From: Polaribacter sp. BAL334
GTDB taxonomy: Bacteria > Bacteroidota > Bacteroidia > Flavobacteriales > Flavobacteriaceae
Length of the DNA stretch: 64,000 nucleotides
Direction: 5' to 3'
NCBI RefSeq assembly: GCF_015767435.1
Contig: NZ_JADWOV010000301.1
Span: 62,001-126,000, forward strand
Within the stretch, counting starts at the first letter, position 1; each line of letters begins with the position of its first letter. Under the pieces are notes generated by a model that saw nothing but the letters and a program-made list of their open reading frames with translations, had not been told where the DNA came from and made no database searches. Made by a program: the position numbers and the translations under genes. This document shows, in pieces, positions 9,551 to 17,656 of this stretch.

Positions 9551-9592
9551 AATCCTACAATCCCGAAATCTCGGGATTAAAAACCTTGTAGG
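9551..9592. repeat. Nested palindromic intergenic repeat after tig
   Basis: An outer pair CCTACAA (9554-9560) and TTGTAGG (near 9585-9592) encloses an inner pair ATCCCGA/CTCGGGAT, giving a nested hairpin. The outer arm resembles the imperfect ACCTGCAAGGT and ACCTTACAGG segments at 63014-63110. It is followed at once by a conventional terminator. Confidence 0.5.
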
Positions 9593-9606
9593 TATAAATC
9601 ATAAAG

Positions 9607-9635
9607 ACCTGAATTCCCAAATTCAGGTTTTTTTT
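9607..9635 (+). terminator. Rho-independent terminator of tig
   Basis: ACCTGAATT (9607-9615), loop CCCA, AATTCAGGT (9620-9628), then a run of T. A perfect nine-base stem. Confidence 0.88.
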
Positions 9636-9707
9636 ATTTATTTTCAAAATAGTACATAAAAAGAATAGTTTGTATCTTTACAGATTAATTAATAATACTT
9701 TACAATA

Positions 9708-10370
9708 ATGGATTTCGGAAAAGAATTTGAAAAATACGCTACCAAAGAACATGGAATAAGTAGCACTTATTATACCCAAATTACAAGTAGTTTAACTCCT
9801 TATATCATGGAAGAACGTCAAATGAACATCACTCAAATGGATGTTTTTTCGCGTTTAATGATGGATAGAATTATCTTTTTAGGAACAGGAATCAATGACC
9901 AAATTGCCAATGTTGTTCAGGCACAATTACTGTTTTTAGAAAGTGTGGACGCTAGTAAAGACATTTCAATTTATATCAATTCGCCAGGTGGAGGTGTCTA
10001 TGCAGGTTTGGGAATTTACGATACTATGCAATTCATAAAACCAGATGTAGCAACGATTTGTACAGGAATGGCTGCTTCAATGGGCGCAGTTTTAATGTGT
10101 GCAGGAGCTAAAGGAAAACGTTCTGCGTTGCCACATTCAAGAGTGATGATTCACCAACCAATGAGTGGTACTCAAGGGCAAGTTTCTGACATGGAAATTA
10201 CCATCAAAGAAACCATCAAATTAAGAGATGAATTGTATTCAATTATTTCATTTCACTCAGGACAGTCTTTTGATAAAATTCAGAAAGATTCTGATAGAGA
10301 TTATTGGATGAAATCCTATGAGGCAAGAGAATATGGAATGATTGATGAGGTTCTTGAAAGAAAAATGTAA
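9708..10370 (+). CDS. clpP: ATP-dependent Clp protease proteolytic subunit
   Basis: Serine protease subunit of 220 residues that forms the tetradecameric ClpP barrel. The catalytic triad is present: Ser124 in GMAASMG, His149 in SRVMIHQP and Asp198 in DSDRDYW. The sequence SPGGGVYAGLGIYDTMQ is the conserved oxyanion-hole region. The N-terminal extension of roughly 25 residues before the conserved core is usual for this phylum. clpX lies 43 bases downstream on the same strand; the gap contains a hairpin-forming repeat. Confidence 0.97.
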   Translation: MDFGKEFEKYATKEHGISSTYYTQITSSLTPYIMEERQMNITQMDVFSRLMMDRIIFLGTGINDQIANVVQAQLLFLESVDASKDISIYINSPGGGVYAGLGIYDTMQFIKPDVATICTGMAASMGAVLMCAGAKGKRSALPHSRVMIHQPMSGTQGQVSDMEITIKETIKLRDELYSIISFHSGQSFDKIQKDSDRDYWMKSYEAREYGMIDEVLERKM

Positions 10371-10376
10371 TAAATA

Positions 10377-10399
10377 GCTTATAGCCAAATGCTATAAGC
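10377..10399. repeat. Short inverted repeat between clpP and clpX
   Basis: GCTTATAGC (10377-10385), spacer CAAAT, GCTATAAGC (10391-10399), a perfect nine-base stem with no T run. It starts seven bases after the clpP stop. It could be a processing or partial attenuation site between protease and unfoldase. Its TAGCTTATAGC wording resembles the repeat at 57118-57155. Confidence 0.55.
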
Positions 10400-10413
10400 A
10401 AATAGCTAATAAA

Positions 10414-11649
10414 ATGGCAAAAGACGATAATTTAGAATGTTCATTTTGTGGACGAAAAAAATCGGAAACAGATTTATTAATTGCAGGAATGGATGCTCAT
10501 ATCTGCGATCAATGTATTGAGCAAGCTCATGGAATTGTGAAAGAAGAAATTTTACAATCCAAAAAAAGCAAACTTTCAAAGACACTTACTGTTAAAAAAC
10601 CGCAAGAAATCAAACAATTTCTAGATCAATATATCATTGGTCAAGATGAAACAAAACGTGCAATGTCAGTGGCTGTCTATAATCATTACAAAAGATTATT
10701 GCAAAAAAATACCAATGATGATGTAGAAATTGAAAAAAGCAACATCATTTTAGTAGGTGAAACTGGTACAGGAAAAACCCTGATAGCAAAAACAATTGCA
10801 AGAATGCTGAACGTTCCATTTTCTATTGTTGATGCAACTGTATTAACGCAAGCAGGTTATGTGGGAGAAGATGTAGAAAGTATTCTTAGCAGATTGTTAC
10901 AAGCAGCAGATTATGATGTTTCAAAAGCTGAAAAAGGAATTGTTTTTATCGATGAAATTGATAAAATAGCCAGAAAAGGAGACAATCCTTCCATTACAAG
11001 AGATGTTTCTGGCGAAGGTGTGCAACAAGCGTTGCTGAAACTTTTAGAAGGAACTGTGGTAAATGTAGCTCCTCAAGGTGGAAGAAAACATCCAGAGCAA
11101 AAATTTACAGAAGTCAATACTAAAAATATTTTATTCATTGCAGGTGGAGCATTTTCCGGAATTGAAAGAAACATCAGCAAACGTTTAAACATGCAAGCAG
11201 TTGGTTTTAGTGCCTCTTTGGATGAAGCTGGAATTGATCACGAAAATTTATTGAAATATATTACTCCTTCCGATTTAAAATCGTTTGGATTGATTCCTGA
11301 AATCATAGGGCGTTTGCCTGTTTTAACATATATGAATCCTCTAGATTCAACAGCTTTGCGCGCTATTTTGACCGAACCAAAAAATTCCATAATCAAACAG
11401 TATGCAAAATTATTTGCAATGGATGATGTGAATTTCACGATTGCTGAAGAAGCCTTAAATTTTATTGTAGACAAAGCAATAACTTATAAATTAGGCGCAA
11501 GAGGATTGCGTTCTCTATGCGAAGCTATCTTTACAGATGCTATGTTTGATTTACCAAGTTCTGATGAAAAAGAATTTCATGTAACAAAAGAGTATGCAGA
11601 ATCAAAATTATCAAATGCAACTTTGAAAAAATTAAGAGCAGCATCATAA
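10414..11649 (+). CDS. clpX: ATP-dependent Clp protease ATP-binding subunit ClpX
   Basis: AAA+ unfoldase of 411 residues that feeds substrates to ClpP. The N-terminal zinc-binding domain has Cys9, Cys12, Cys31 and Cys34. Walker A is GETGTGKT (115-122), the pore loop GYVGED (148-153), Walker B IVFIDEID (176-183), and the sensor-2 arginine sits in GARGLRS. Length and order are normal. It lies immediately after clpP and ends at a strong hairpin terminator, so clpP-clpX form one unit. Confidence 0.97.
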   Translation: MAKDDNLECSFCGRKKSETDLLIAGMDAHICDQCIEQAHGIVKEEILQSKKSKLSKTLTVKKPQEIKQFLDQYIIGQDETKRAMSVAVYNHYKRLLQKNTNDDVEIEKSNIILVGETGTGKTLIAKTIARMLNVPFSIVDATVLTQAGYVGEDVESILSRLLQAADYDVSKAEKGIVFIDEIDKIARKGDNPSITRDVSGEGVQQALLKLLEGTVVNVAPQGGRKHPEQKFTEVNTKNILFIAGGAFSGIERNISKRLNMQAVGFSASLDEAGIDHENLLKYITPSDLKSFGLIPEIIGRLPVLTYMNPLDSTALRAILTEPKNSIIKQYAKLFAMDDVNFTIAEEALNFIVDKAITYKLGARGLRSLCEAIFTDAMFDLPSSDEKEFHVTKEYAESKLSNATLKKLRAAS

Positions 11650-11678
11650 ACCAATTCAAAGTTTAAAATTCAATATTC

Positions 11679-11711
11679 AAAACCTCATTAAAATTATTTT
11701 AATGAGGTTTT
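11679..11711 (+). terminator. Rho-independent terminator of clpX
   Basis: A perfect 15-base stem (11679-11693 with 11697-11711) and a three-base loop. The stem core is ACCTCATT/AATGAGGT, flanked by A and T runs. Confidence 0.88.
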
Positions 11712-11783
11712 AAATTTTACAGAACCATAAAAACAAGTTTTTGAATTCCTATATTTGTTTTCCAATTTTAGGTAACACAATTT

Positions 11784-13727
11784 ATGATTTCTAGAAGTAC
11801 CATAGACCGAGTTTTTGAAGCAGCCAGAGTAGAAGAAGTTATTGGAGAATTTGTGCAGCTTAAAAAAGCGGGAAGTAACTTCAAAGGTTTGAGTCCATTT
11901 ACGGATGAAAAATCACCCTCGTTTATGGTTTCTCCAGTAAAACAAATCTGGAAAGATTTTTCTACAGGAAAAGGAGGAAATGCCATTTCTTTTTTAATGG
12001 AACATGAACATTATACCTATCCTGAAGCCTTAAAATGGTTGGCAAAAAAATACAACATAGAGATTGAAGAAACTGCGCAGACTAATCAAGAAAAAGAGCA
12101 AATAAACGAACGTGAAAGCATGTTTTTGGTATCCAATTTTGCCAAAGATTTTTTTCACAATACCATGCTAACTTCCAATCAAGGGAAAGCCATTGGGTTG
12201 AGTTATTTCAAAGAGCGTGGTTTTCGTGATGAGACCATCAAAAAGTTTGATTTAGGATACTGTTTGGATGAATGGGATCATTTTACAAATGCCGCAATTT
12301 CTAAAGGATATCAATTAAAATATCTAGAATCTACAGGACTTACCATCGTAAAAGACAACAAACAATTTGACCGATTCAAAGGACGAGTGATGTTTCCAAT
12401 TCACTCTATGTCTGGAAGAATTTTGGGTTTTGGAGGTCGAATTTTGACGAATGATAAAAAAGCAGCAAAATATCTCAATTCTCCAGAAAGTGATATTTAC
12501 CACAAAAGCAAAATTTTGTATGGACTTTATCAAGCAAAAAAAGAAATTGCAAAGCAAGACAATTGTTTTTTGGTAGAAGGATATACGGATGTAATTTCTT
12601 TTCATCAATCAGGAATTGAAAATGTAGTAGCTTCTTCTGGGACAGCTTTGACTCCTGACCAAATTCGATTGATAAGCAGATTGACCAAAAATATAACCGT
12701 ACTTTTTGATGGTGATGCAGCAGGAATTAGAGCTTCTATTCGTGGAATTGATTTGATTTTAGAGCAAGGAATGAACGTAAAAGTGGTACAATTTCCTGAA
12801 GGTGAAGATCCTGATAGTTTTGCCAAATCACATTCTGATGCTGAATTAAAAGAATTTTTAGAGGCTGCAGCTCAGGATTTTATCAATTTTAAAGTATCAC
12901 TATTAGTAGAAGATACTCAAAATGATCCTGTAAAAAAAGCTGGATTGATTAGAGATATTGTTACTAGTATTTCCAAAATTCCTGATGCGATTCAACGTGA
13001 AGTGTATGTACAAGAATGTTCGCGAATTATGGAAATTTCAGAACGAATTTTGTTCAGTGAATTAGCACAATTGATTTCTAAAAATAAAACGGAAGATGCA
13101 AAACAACATCAAGAAGAGAAAAAAACCTTTGAAGTTGTTAAAAGGCAAGATATTCAATTAGAGGAAATAGATGAGCAAAATAAATATGAAAGAGAAATAA
13201 TTAAAAATTTATTAATCTTCGGAAATGAAGAGATTGATTTTATGGATGAAATTATTCATTTCGATGAGAATGGTAAGGAAATAAAAACAATTAAAAAATA
13301 TTTGAATAAAGTATCTAGAGAAATTTTTTTACAGCTTCAAAGTGATGAAATTGAGTTTACAAATTCAATTTTTCAACAAATTTATTCAGAAATTATTTAT
13401 CCTTTAAATCAATCTCAAAAAATAGAAATAGAAAAGTTAACAAATAACTTGAATTCAAATATTTCATCAACAGTAACATCCATATTATTTGAAGAAGATG
13501 AATATCCATTAAGTAATTGGGAAAGGAAAAATATTTTTATTAAAAATGTAGATATCGAAAAATCAGTAAATGATGCAATTTTTAATTTGAGAAGAATTTT
13601 AATTAAAAAATTAATAGAAAAGAAAATGCTTAAAGAAAAAGAGTATTCAAAGGAAGAAATAGAAGAAATTATGAATTATAATTCTTTGAGAATTCGTCTT
13701 TCTGAGAAATTAAATAGGGTAGTTTAA
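11784..13727 (+). CDS. dnaG: DNA primase (zinc-ligand-free form)
   Basis: The 647-residue primase makes RNA primers at the replication fork. The N-terminal domain (1-95) aligns with the DnaG zinc-binding domain, but the four ligand positions, normally Cys-His-Cys-Cys, are Ser37, Thr40, Asp58 and Thr61, so it cannot bind zinc in the usual way. The catalytic core keeps the TOPRIM motifs FLVEGYTDVISFHQ and LFDGDAAG. The C-terminal third is Lys/Glu-rich and AT-rich, as expected for the divergent helicase-interaction domain. A possible -7 element TATATTTG lies at 11750-11757. Loss of the zinc ligands seems usual for flavobacterial DnaG, as I recall it, rather than a defect. Confidence 0.95.
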   Translation: MISRSTIDRVFEAARVEEVIGEFVQLKKAGSNFKGLSPFTDEKSPSFMVSPVKQIWKDFSTGKGGNAISFLMEHEHYTYPEALKWLAKKYNIEIEETAQTNQEKEQINERESMFLVSNFAKDFFHNTMLTSNQGKAIGLSYFKERGFRDETIKKFDLGYCLDEWDHFTNAAISKGYQLKYLESTGLTIVKDNKQFDRFKGRVMFPIHSMSGRILGFGGRILTNDKKAAKYLNSPESDIYHKSKILYGLYQAKKEIAKQDNCFLVEGYTDVISFHQSGIENVVASSGTALTPDQIRLISRLTKNITVLFDGDAAGIRASIRGIDLILEQGMNVKVVQFPEGEDPDSFAKSHSDAELKEFLEAAAQDFINFKVSLLVEDTQNDPVKKAGLIRDIVTSISKIPDAIQREVYVQECSRIMEISERILFSELAQLISKNKTEDAKQHQEEKKTFEVVKRQDIQLEEIDEQNKYEREIIKNLLIFGNEEIDFMDEIIHFDENGKEIKTIKKYLNKVSREIFLQLQSDEIEFTNSIFQQIYSEIIYPLNQSQKIEIEKLTNNLNSNISSTVTSILFEEDEYPLSNWERKNIFIKNVDIEKSVNDAIFNLRRILIKKLIEKKMLKEKEYSKEEIEEIMNYNSLRIRLSEKLNRVV

Positions 13728-13878
13728 AAATTTCTTTAAGATTTTATTAACAAAAATAAAATTTCTTTAAAACGCTGTAAAGCCTTGATAATATTCATAA
13801 TATAGCAAATTATTGAGCTCAAATTTCATCAATTTTTCATGAAGTAATTCAAAAAAGGGTGTTTTTCCTGTGTAAATT

Positions 13879-13911
13879 TTTGCTGATTTAAAATCTTTTT
13901 TATTAGTTTTG
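13879..13911 (+). promoter_or_regulatory. Promoter of the small protein gene
   Basis: TTTG at 13879-13882, a 21-base spacer and TAGTTTTG at 13904-13911 match TTTG-N(19-21)-TAnnTTTG exactly. The only reading frame downstream before the next terminator is the 43-codon one at 13940. Confidence 0.65.
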
Positions 13912-13939
13912 TCCCAAGAAAAAGAAATATCTACAAGTT

Positions 13940-14071
13940 ATGAAAAAACTATTACAAATTTTGAAAATCATCCAATTGTACATTTTATTACCATTTGAAA
14001 TCACAAATGGCTCTAGAAGAAGAGCACATCTTCGAATCAGAAGATTGATGATTGCCGCAAATTTACTGTAA
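13940..14071 (+). CDS. Small basic protein, 43 residues, function unknown
   Basis: The frame runs MKKLLQILKIIQLYILLPFE, then ITNGSRRRAHLRIRRLMIAA and NLL. The first half is hydrophobic and could form an amphipathic helix or a single membrane helix; the second half is strongly basic (eight Arg/Lys/His in 15 residues). A consensus promoter ends 29 bases before the ATG and a hairpin terminator follows the stop by eight bases, so the locus is a compact independent transcription unit. I do not recognise the family. It may be a genuine small protein, or the frame may lie within a small RNA. Confidence 0.55.
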   Translation: MKKLLQILKIIQLYILLPFEITNGSRRRAHLRIRRLMIAANLL

Positions 14072-14078
14072 AAAAAAT

Positions 14079-14107
14079 GCCTTCGTAATTGATGAAGGCT
14101 TTTTTTA
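14079..14107. terminator. Bidirectional terminator between the small gene and nadE
   Basis: GCCTTC (14079-14084), nine-base loop, GAAGGC (14094-14099), with an A run before and a T run after. It can serve the small gene on the plus strand and nadE on the minus strand, whose stop is at 14109. Confidence 0.85.
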
Positions 14108-14108
14108 C

Positions 14109-14897
14109 TTATTTCAACTCTTTAGGAATTTTACAAACCGGAATTGGCTGCATTTTGTGCTGATTTATGGTATTCAAACGAATGTAAATTGAAAAAACTG
14201 TTCTTTCTCTTCCAGAAAAATCAGTTGCAGTTTTTCCTAATTCTTGCATATTCATTGCCCATTCCAATTCGTCATAGGAAGCACCAATTTGGTCTTCATC
14301 TGTTCTGTCATCTCCCCACAAACCGTCTGTTGGTGCAGCTTTTATGATATCTTGATTTACCCCAAAAAAGGTTGCAATTTTATATACTTCAGATTTCATT
14401 AAATCTGCAATAGGACTCAAATCTACACCTCCGTCACCATATTTTGTGTAAAATCCTACACCAAAATCTTCTACTTTATTTCCTGTTCCTGCCACTAAAT
14501 ATCCATGTAAAGCAGCAAAATAGTACAAAGTTGTCATTCTCAACCGAGCTCTAGTATTTGCTAATGACATAAATCGACTTTCTTCATCCTCAACTTTAGG
14601 CAAAGCAGCTATCAAACTATCAAAAACGGGAGTTAGATTTACGGTAATTCTGGAAACATTTTCGAAGTTTTTTTCTAACCAATCAATATGATTTTTTGCT
14701 CTGTTTACTTGACTCTCTGCTTGATGAATGGGCATTTCTAAGCATAAAGTTGGCAATCCTGTTTTGGCACATAATGTTGAGGTAACTGCAGAATCAATTC
14801 CACCAGAAACTCCTATTACAAATCCATTCAATTTCCCGTTTTTCGCATAATTTTCTAACCAATTTATAATATGCGCTGCTACTTTTTCTGTGTTCAT
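14109..14897 (-). CDS. nadE: NH3-dependent NAD+ synthetase
   Basis: The 262-residue enzyme amidates nicotinic acid adenine dinucleotide to NAD+. The ATP-pyrophosphatase loop SGGIDSAVTS is at residues 31-40, and TGNKVEDFGVGFYTKYGDGGVDLSPI is the conserved substrate-binding stretch. It lacks the N-terminal nitrilase domain, so it uses ammonia rather than glutamine. A TTG two codons upstream extends the frame; the ATG at 14895-14897 is the likely start. It is divergent from gldB, an arrangement I recall from other flavobacteria. Confidence 0.95.
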   Translation of the reverse strand: MNTEKVAAHIINWLENYAKNGKLNGFVIGVSGGIDSAVTSTLCAKTGLPTLCLEMPIHQAESQVNRAKNHIDWLEKNFENVSRITVNLTPVFDSLIAALPKVEDEESRFMSLANTRARLRMTTLYYFAALHGYLVAGTGNKVEDFGVGFYTKYGDGGVDLSPIADLMKSEVYKIATFFGVNQDIIKAAPTDGLWGDDRTDEDQIGASYDELEWAMNMQELGKTATDFSGRERTVFSIYIRLNTINQHKMQPIPVCKIPKELK

Positions 14898-14956
14898 TGA
14901 CAAACTAATTTTGTAATTTTATCGTTTTATTTTTAAAAGACTAAGATACAAAGAAT

Positions 14957-15916
14957 ATGAGATTTTATGCAGTGATTTTGTTGGTTTTATTCGCGTTTTT
15001 TTCATGTGCAAATGAAAACAAATCAAAAGTTGATGTTTCCAATATCGATATTGACTTTTCAATTAGTCGTTTTGAGGTTGATTTTTACAATGCAGATAGG
15101 GAAAGTTTGCCAAAACTAAAAGCAACCTATCCTTATTTATTTCCTGAGGCGTTTTCTGATAGCATTTCATTGGCAAAAATTGCAGATTCTCAAGAGCAAG
15201 AATTGTTTGTTGAAACTCAAAAAGTTTACAAAGATTTTTCGGATGTAGAAACTCAGTTGACGTCACTTTTCAAACATATAAAGTATTACAATCCAACTTT
15301 CAAAGCACCAAATGTAGTTACGATTCAATCAAATATTGATTATGAAAGTCGAGTTATTTATGCAGATAGTTTGTTACTGATTTCTTTGGATGTTTTTCTC
15401 GGAAAAGAACATCCATTTTATGCGGATTTTCCAAAGTATATCTCAGAAAACAACACCAAAGAACATTTGATTGTAGCAGTTGCAGAACATATTATTGACC
15501 AACAAATTCCCGCATCAAACAATCGCAGTTTTATGGGGAAAATGATTTATGAAGGAAAAAAAATGGCTTTGTTGGATTGGTATTTACCTGCTGTTTCCGA
15601 AAGTGAAAAAATGGGATATTCTCAAGAAAAATGGCAATGGGCTGTTGAAAATGAAGCTGAGATTTGGGCATACTTTATGGAGAATAAATTACTTTTTAGC
15701 ACAGAAACCAATCTCAACAAACGATTTTTAGAAAATGCGCCATTTTCAAAATTTTATATGGAACAAGACAATTTATCACCTGGAAAAATTGGCGTTTGGA
15801 TGGGATGGAAAATCGTGCAATCATATTTGAAACATAATGATGTATATTTGCAGGAATTTTTGAAAAAAGACGAAACAGAATTATTTAATCAGTCAAAATA
15901 TAAACCTAAAAAATAA
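14957..15916 (+). CDS. gldB: Gliding motility lipoprotein GldB
   Basis: This 319-residue lipoprotein is required for gliding in Flavobacterium johnsoniae. The signal peptide ends in FAFFSC, with Cys17 as the lipidated residue. The body (FSISRFEVDFYNADRESL, NKLLFSTETNLNKRFLENAPF) matches the GldB family by pattern and has the family's usual length. Its stop overlaps the gldC start (TAATG), so the two are translationally coupled, the order known for gldBC. A TAATTTTG element at 14906-14913 may be its -7 element. Confidence 0.92.
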   Translation: MRFYAVILLVLFAFFSCANENKSKVDVSNIDIDFSISRFEVDFYNADRESLPKLKATYPYLFPEAFSDSISLAKIADSQEQELFVETQKVYKDFSDVETQLTSLFKHIKYYNPTFKAPNVVTIQSNIDYESRVIYADSLLLISLDVFLGKEHPFYADFPKYISENNTKEHLIVAVAEHIIDQQIPASNNRSFMGKMIYEGKKMALLDWYLPAVSESEKMGYSQEKWQWAVENEAEIWAYFMENKLLFSTETNLNKRFLENAPFSKFYMEQDNLSPGKIGVWMGWKIVQSYLKHNDVYLQEFLKKDETELFNQSKYKPKK

Positions 15917-16257
15917 TGGCAATTACACACAATTCAGAAGTAATTTTTCACATTAATTTAGATGAAAACAAAATTCCTGAAAGCATGTCTTGGACAGCAA
16001 AAGATGGTGGAATTGAAAATGAAGCGTCAAAAGCAGTGATGATTTCTGTGTGGGATCACAAACAAAAAGATACGTTGCGCATGGATTTATGGACGAAAGA
16101 TATGCCTATTGATGAGATGAAACAGTTTTATCATCAAACCTTGGTTTCTATGGCAGATACCTATGAACGCGCTACAAACGATTTAAAAATGAGTGAAACT
16201 ATGCGTGATTTTTGCGAATATTTTGCTGAGAAATTGGATTTGAAAAAGGGAAATTAA
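15916..16257 (+). CDS. gldC: Gliding motility protein GldC
   Basis: Soluble protein of 113 residues without a signal peptide, beginning MAITHNSEVIFHINLDENK and containing PESMSWTAKDGG and MRDFCEYFAEKLDL, as in GldC. In F. johnsoniae loss of GldC impairs but does not abolish gliding; its exact role is not settled. The start codon shares one base with the gldB stop. The 3' end overlaps the convergent folK fusion gene by four bases. Confidence 0.92.
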   Translation: MAITHNSEVIFHINLDENKIPESMSWTAKDGGIENEASKAVMISVWDHKQKDTLRMDLWTKDMPIDEMKQFYHQTLVSMADTYERATNDLKMSETMRDFCEYFAEKLDLKKGN

Positions 16258-17378
16258 GCCTTTTTAATTTTGTTGATAATCGTCTGATAATCATCGGGTT
16301 CATTTACAAAATCAATTTCAGAAACATCAATAACAAGCACATTTAGCTCTTGTTGTGTATTGATAAAATTCTTGTATCCATCATGAATTTTTTGCAGATA
16401 TGTTTCTTCAATATTTTGTTCATAATCCCTCCCTCTTTTTTTGATATTTTGCAATAATCTATTCGTGTTTTGATACAAATACACATACAAATCAGGTTTT
16501 GTAATTTCTTTATACATAATGTCAAACATTTTTCTATAAAGGATATATTCTTCTTTTTGAAGCGTGATTTGTGCAAAAATCAATGATTTAAAAATATAAT
16601 AATCAGATACAATCAGGTTTTTAAACAAGTCTAATTGCGCCAAATCATCACTCAATTGTTGATATCTGTCAGCCAAAAAACTCATTTCCAGAGGAAATGC
16701 AAAACGTTCTTTGTCTTCGTAAAATTTGGGTAAAAATGCATTGTCAGCAAATCGTTCAAGAATAATTTTCGCATTGAATTCATCAGACATCATTTTTGCC
16801 AAGGATGTTTTTCCTGCACCAATATTTCCTTCAATAGCAATATAATTATACTTTTCAACTATTGGAATTGGGCGCTTTAGTTCAATAGAAGTTTGTATAA
16901 TTTCAGAGGAATCCTCACAATGTTGCAAACAAAAAGTTAGTTGTTTTTTTTCTATAGGATGAAAAAATACAGGCGCAATTTCTACTAAAGGAACCAATAC
17001 AAATTTCCGTAACAACATTTTTGGATGAGGTACAGTGAGTGTTTTTGAAAAGATGATTTCATCATCAAATAACAACACATCAATATCAATATTTCTATCT
17101 AGATAAGTTGTAGAATCCACTCTTTTTCTTCCCAAATTAGATTCAATTTGAAGCAAAATTGACAATAATTTTTCGGGTGCATGATAGGTAGAAACTTCCA
17201 CACAACAATTATAAAAATCTTCGCTCTCAAAACCCCAAGAAGCAGTTTGATATACGCTTGAAATCTTACGAATATCGCCTACTTTTTCGGCAATACTTTC
17301 TATAGCATTTTGTAAATTTTCAGTTTTATCTCCAAGATTGGTTCCCAAAGATAAATATGCGATGCGTTGTATTTTCAT
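16254..17378 (-). CDS. folK: Bifunctional HPPK (FolK)-deoxynucleoside kinase fusion
   Basis: Two domains are joined in 374 residues. Residues 1 to about 150 are 6-hydroxymethyl-7,8-dihydropterin pyrophosphokinase: LSLGTNLGDK at the start, the catalytic DRNIDIDVLLFDD (94-106) and VPHPKMLLRKFVLVPL (116-131). Residues about 175-374 are a deoxynucleoside kinase of the dGK/dCK type with P-loop GNIGAGKT (184-191), the ERF motif (near 212-216) and a lid-like KKRGRDYEQ. The predicted roles are folate synthesis and deoxynucleoside salvage. The fusion is intact, with no stop or frameshift at the junction, and I recall the same architecture in other flavobacteria. No functional coupling between the domains can be read from sequence. 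Confidence 0.9.
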   Translation of the reverse strand: MKIQRIAYLSLGTNLGDKTENLQNAIESIAEKVGDIRKISSVYQTASWGFESEDFYNCCVEVSTYHAPEKLLSILLQIESNLGRKRVDSTTYLDRNIDIDVLLFDDEIIFSKTLTVPHPKMLLRKFVLVPLVEIAPVFFHPIEKKQLTFCLQHCEDSSEIIQTSIELKRPIPIVEKYNYIAIEGNIGAGKTSLAKMMSDEFNAKIILERFADNAFLPKFYEDKERFAFPLEMSFLADRYQQLSDDLAQLDLFKNLIVSDYYIFKSLIFAQITLQKEEYILYRKMFDIMYKEITKPDLYVYLYQNTNRLLQNIKKRGRDYEQNIEETYLQKIHDGYKNFINTQQELNVLVIDVSEIDFVNEPDDYQTIINKIKKA

Positions 17379-17624
17379 ATTGTTTTACAAAGAAAATAAA
17401 AGGATTTCTATTATCATCAAAGTTTCTTAAAATAGTTTAATTAAACAATTTTTGGAATTGAAATATTAATTGTCATTTCTATATTTTTGACAATCATTTT
17501 TTTAAATAATTTAAATATTAATTTTATTTCAATTTTTAATGATTATCAGCACTTTATTTTTACTTTAAAACCTCTAAAACTGTTAAAACTTTTATATAAA
17601 AAGTAATTATTCTTTTAAAAGCAA

Positions 17625-17632
17625 TATATTTG
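17625..17632 (+). promoter_or_regulatory. -7 element upstream of the PorP/SprF gene
   Basis: TATATTTG matches TAnnTTTG exactly and lies 24 bases before the ATG. The -33 region has no clear TTTG. The rest of the 278-base gap before it is AT-rich with nothing else recognised. Confidence 0.5.
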
Positions 17633-17656
17633 AAAACTTAAAACAACCGTTTTTTA

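Noticed and set aside
13767..13937. A 56-codon minus-strand open frame after dnaG with protein-like composition (for example GKTPFFELLHEKLMKFEL).
   Set aside because: It has no usable ATG, GTG or TTG near its start and overlaps a consensus promoter on the other strand. It could be a decayed gene end, but chance in AT-rich sequence is as likely.
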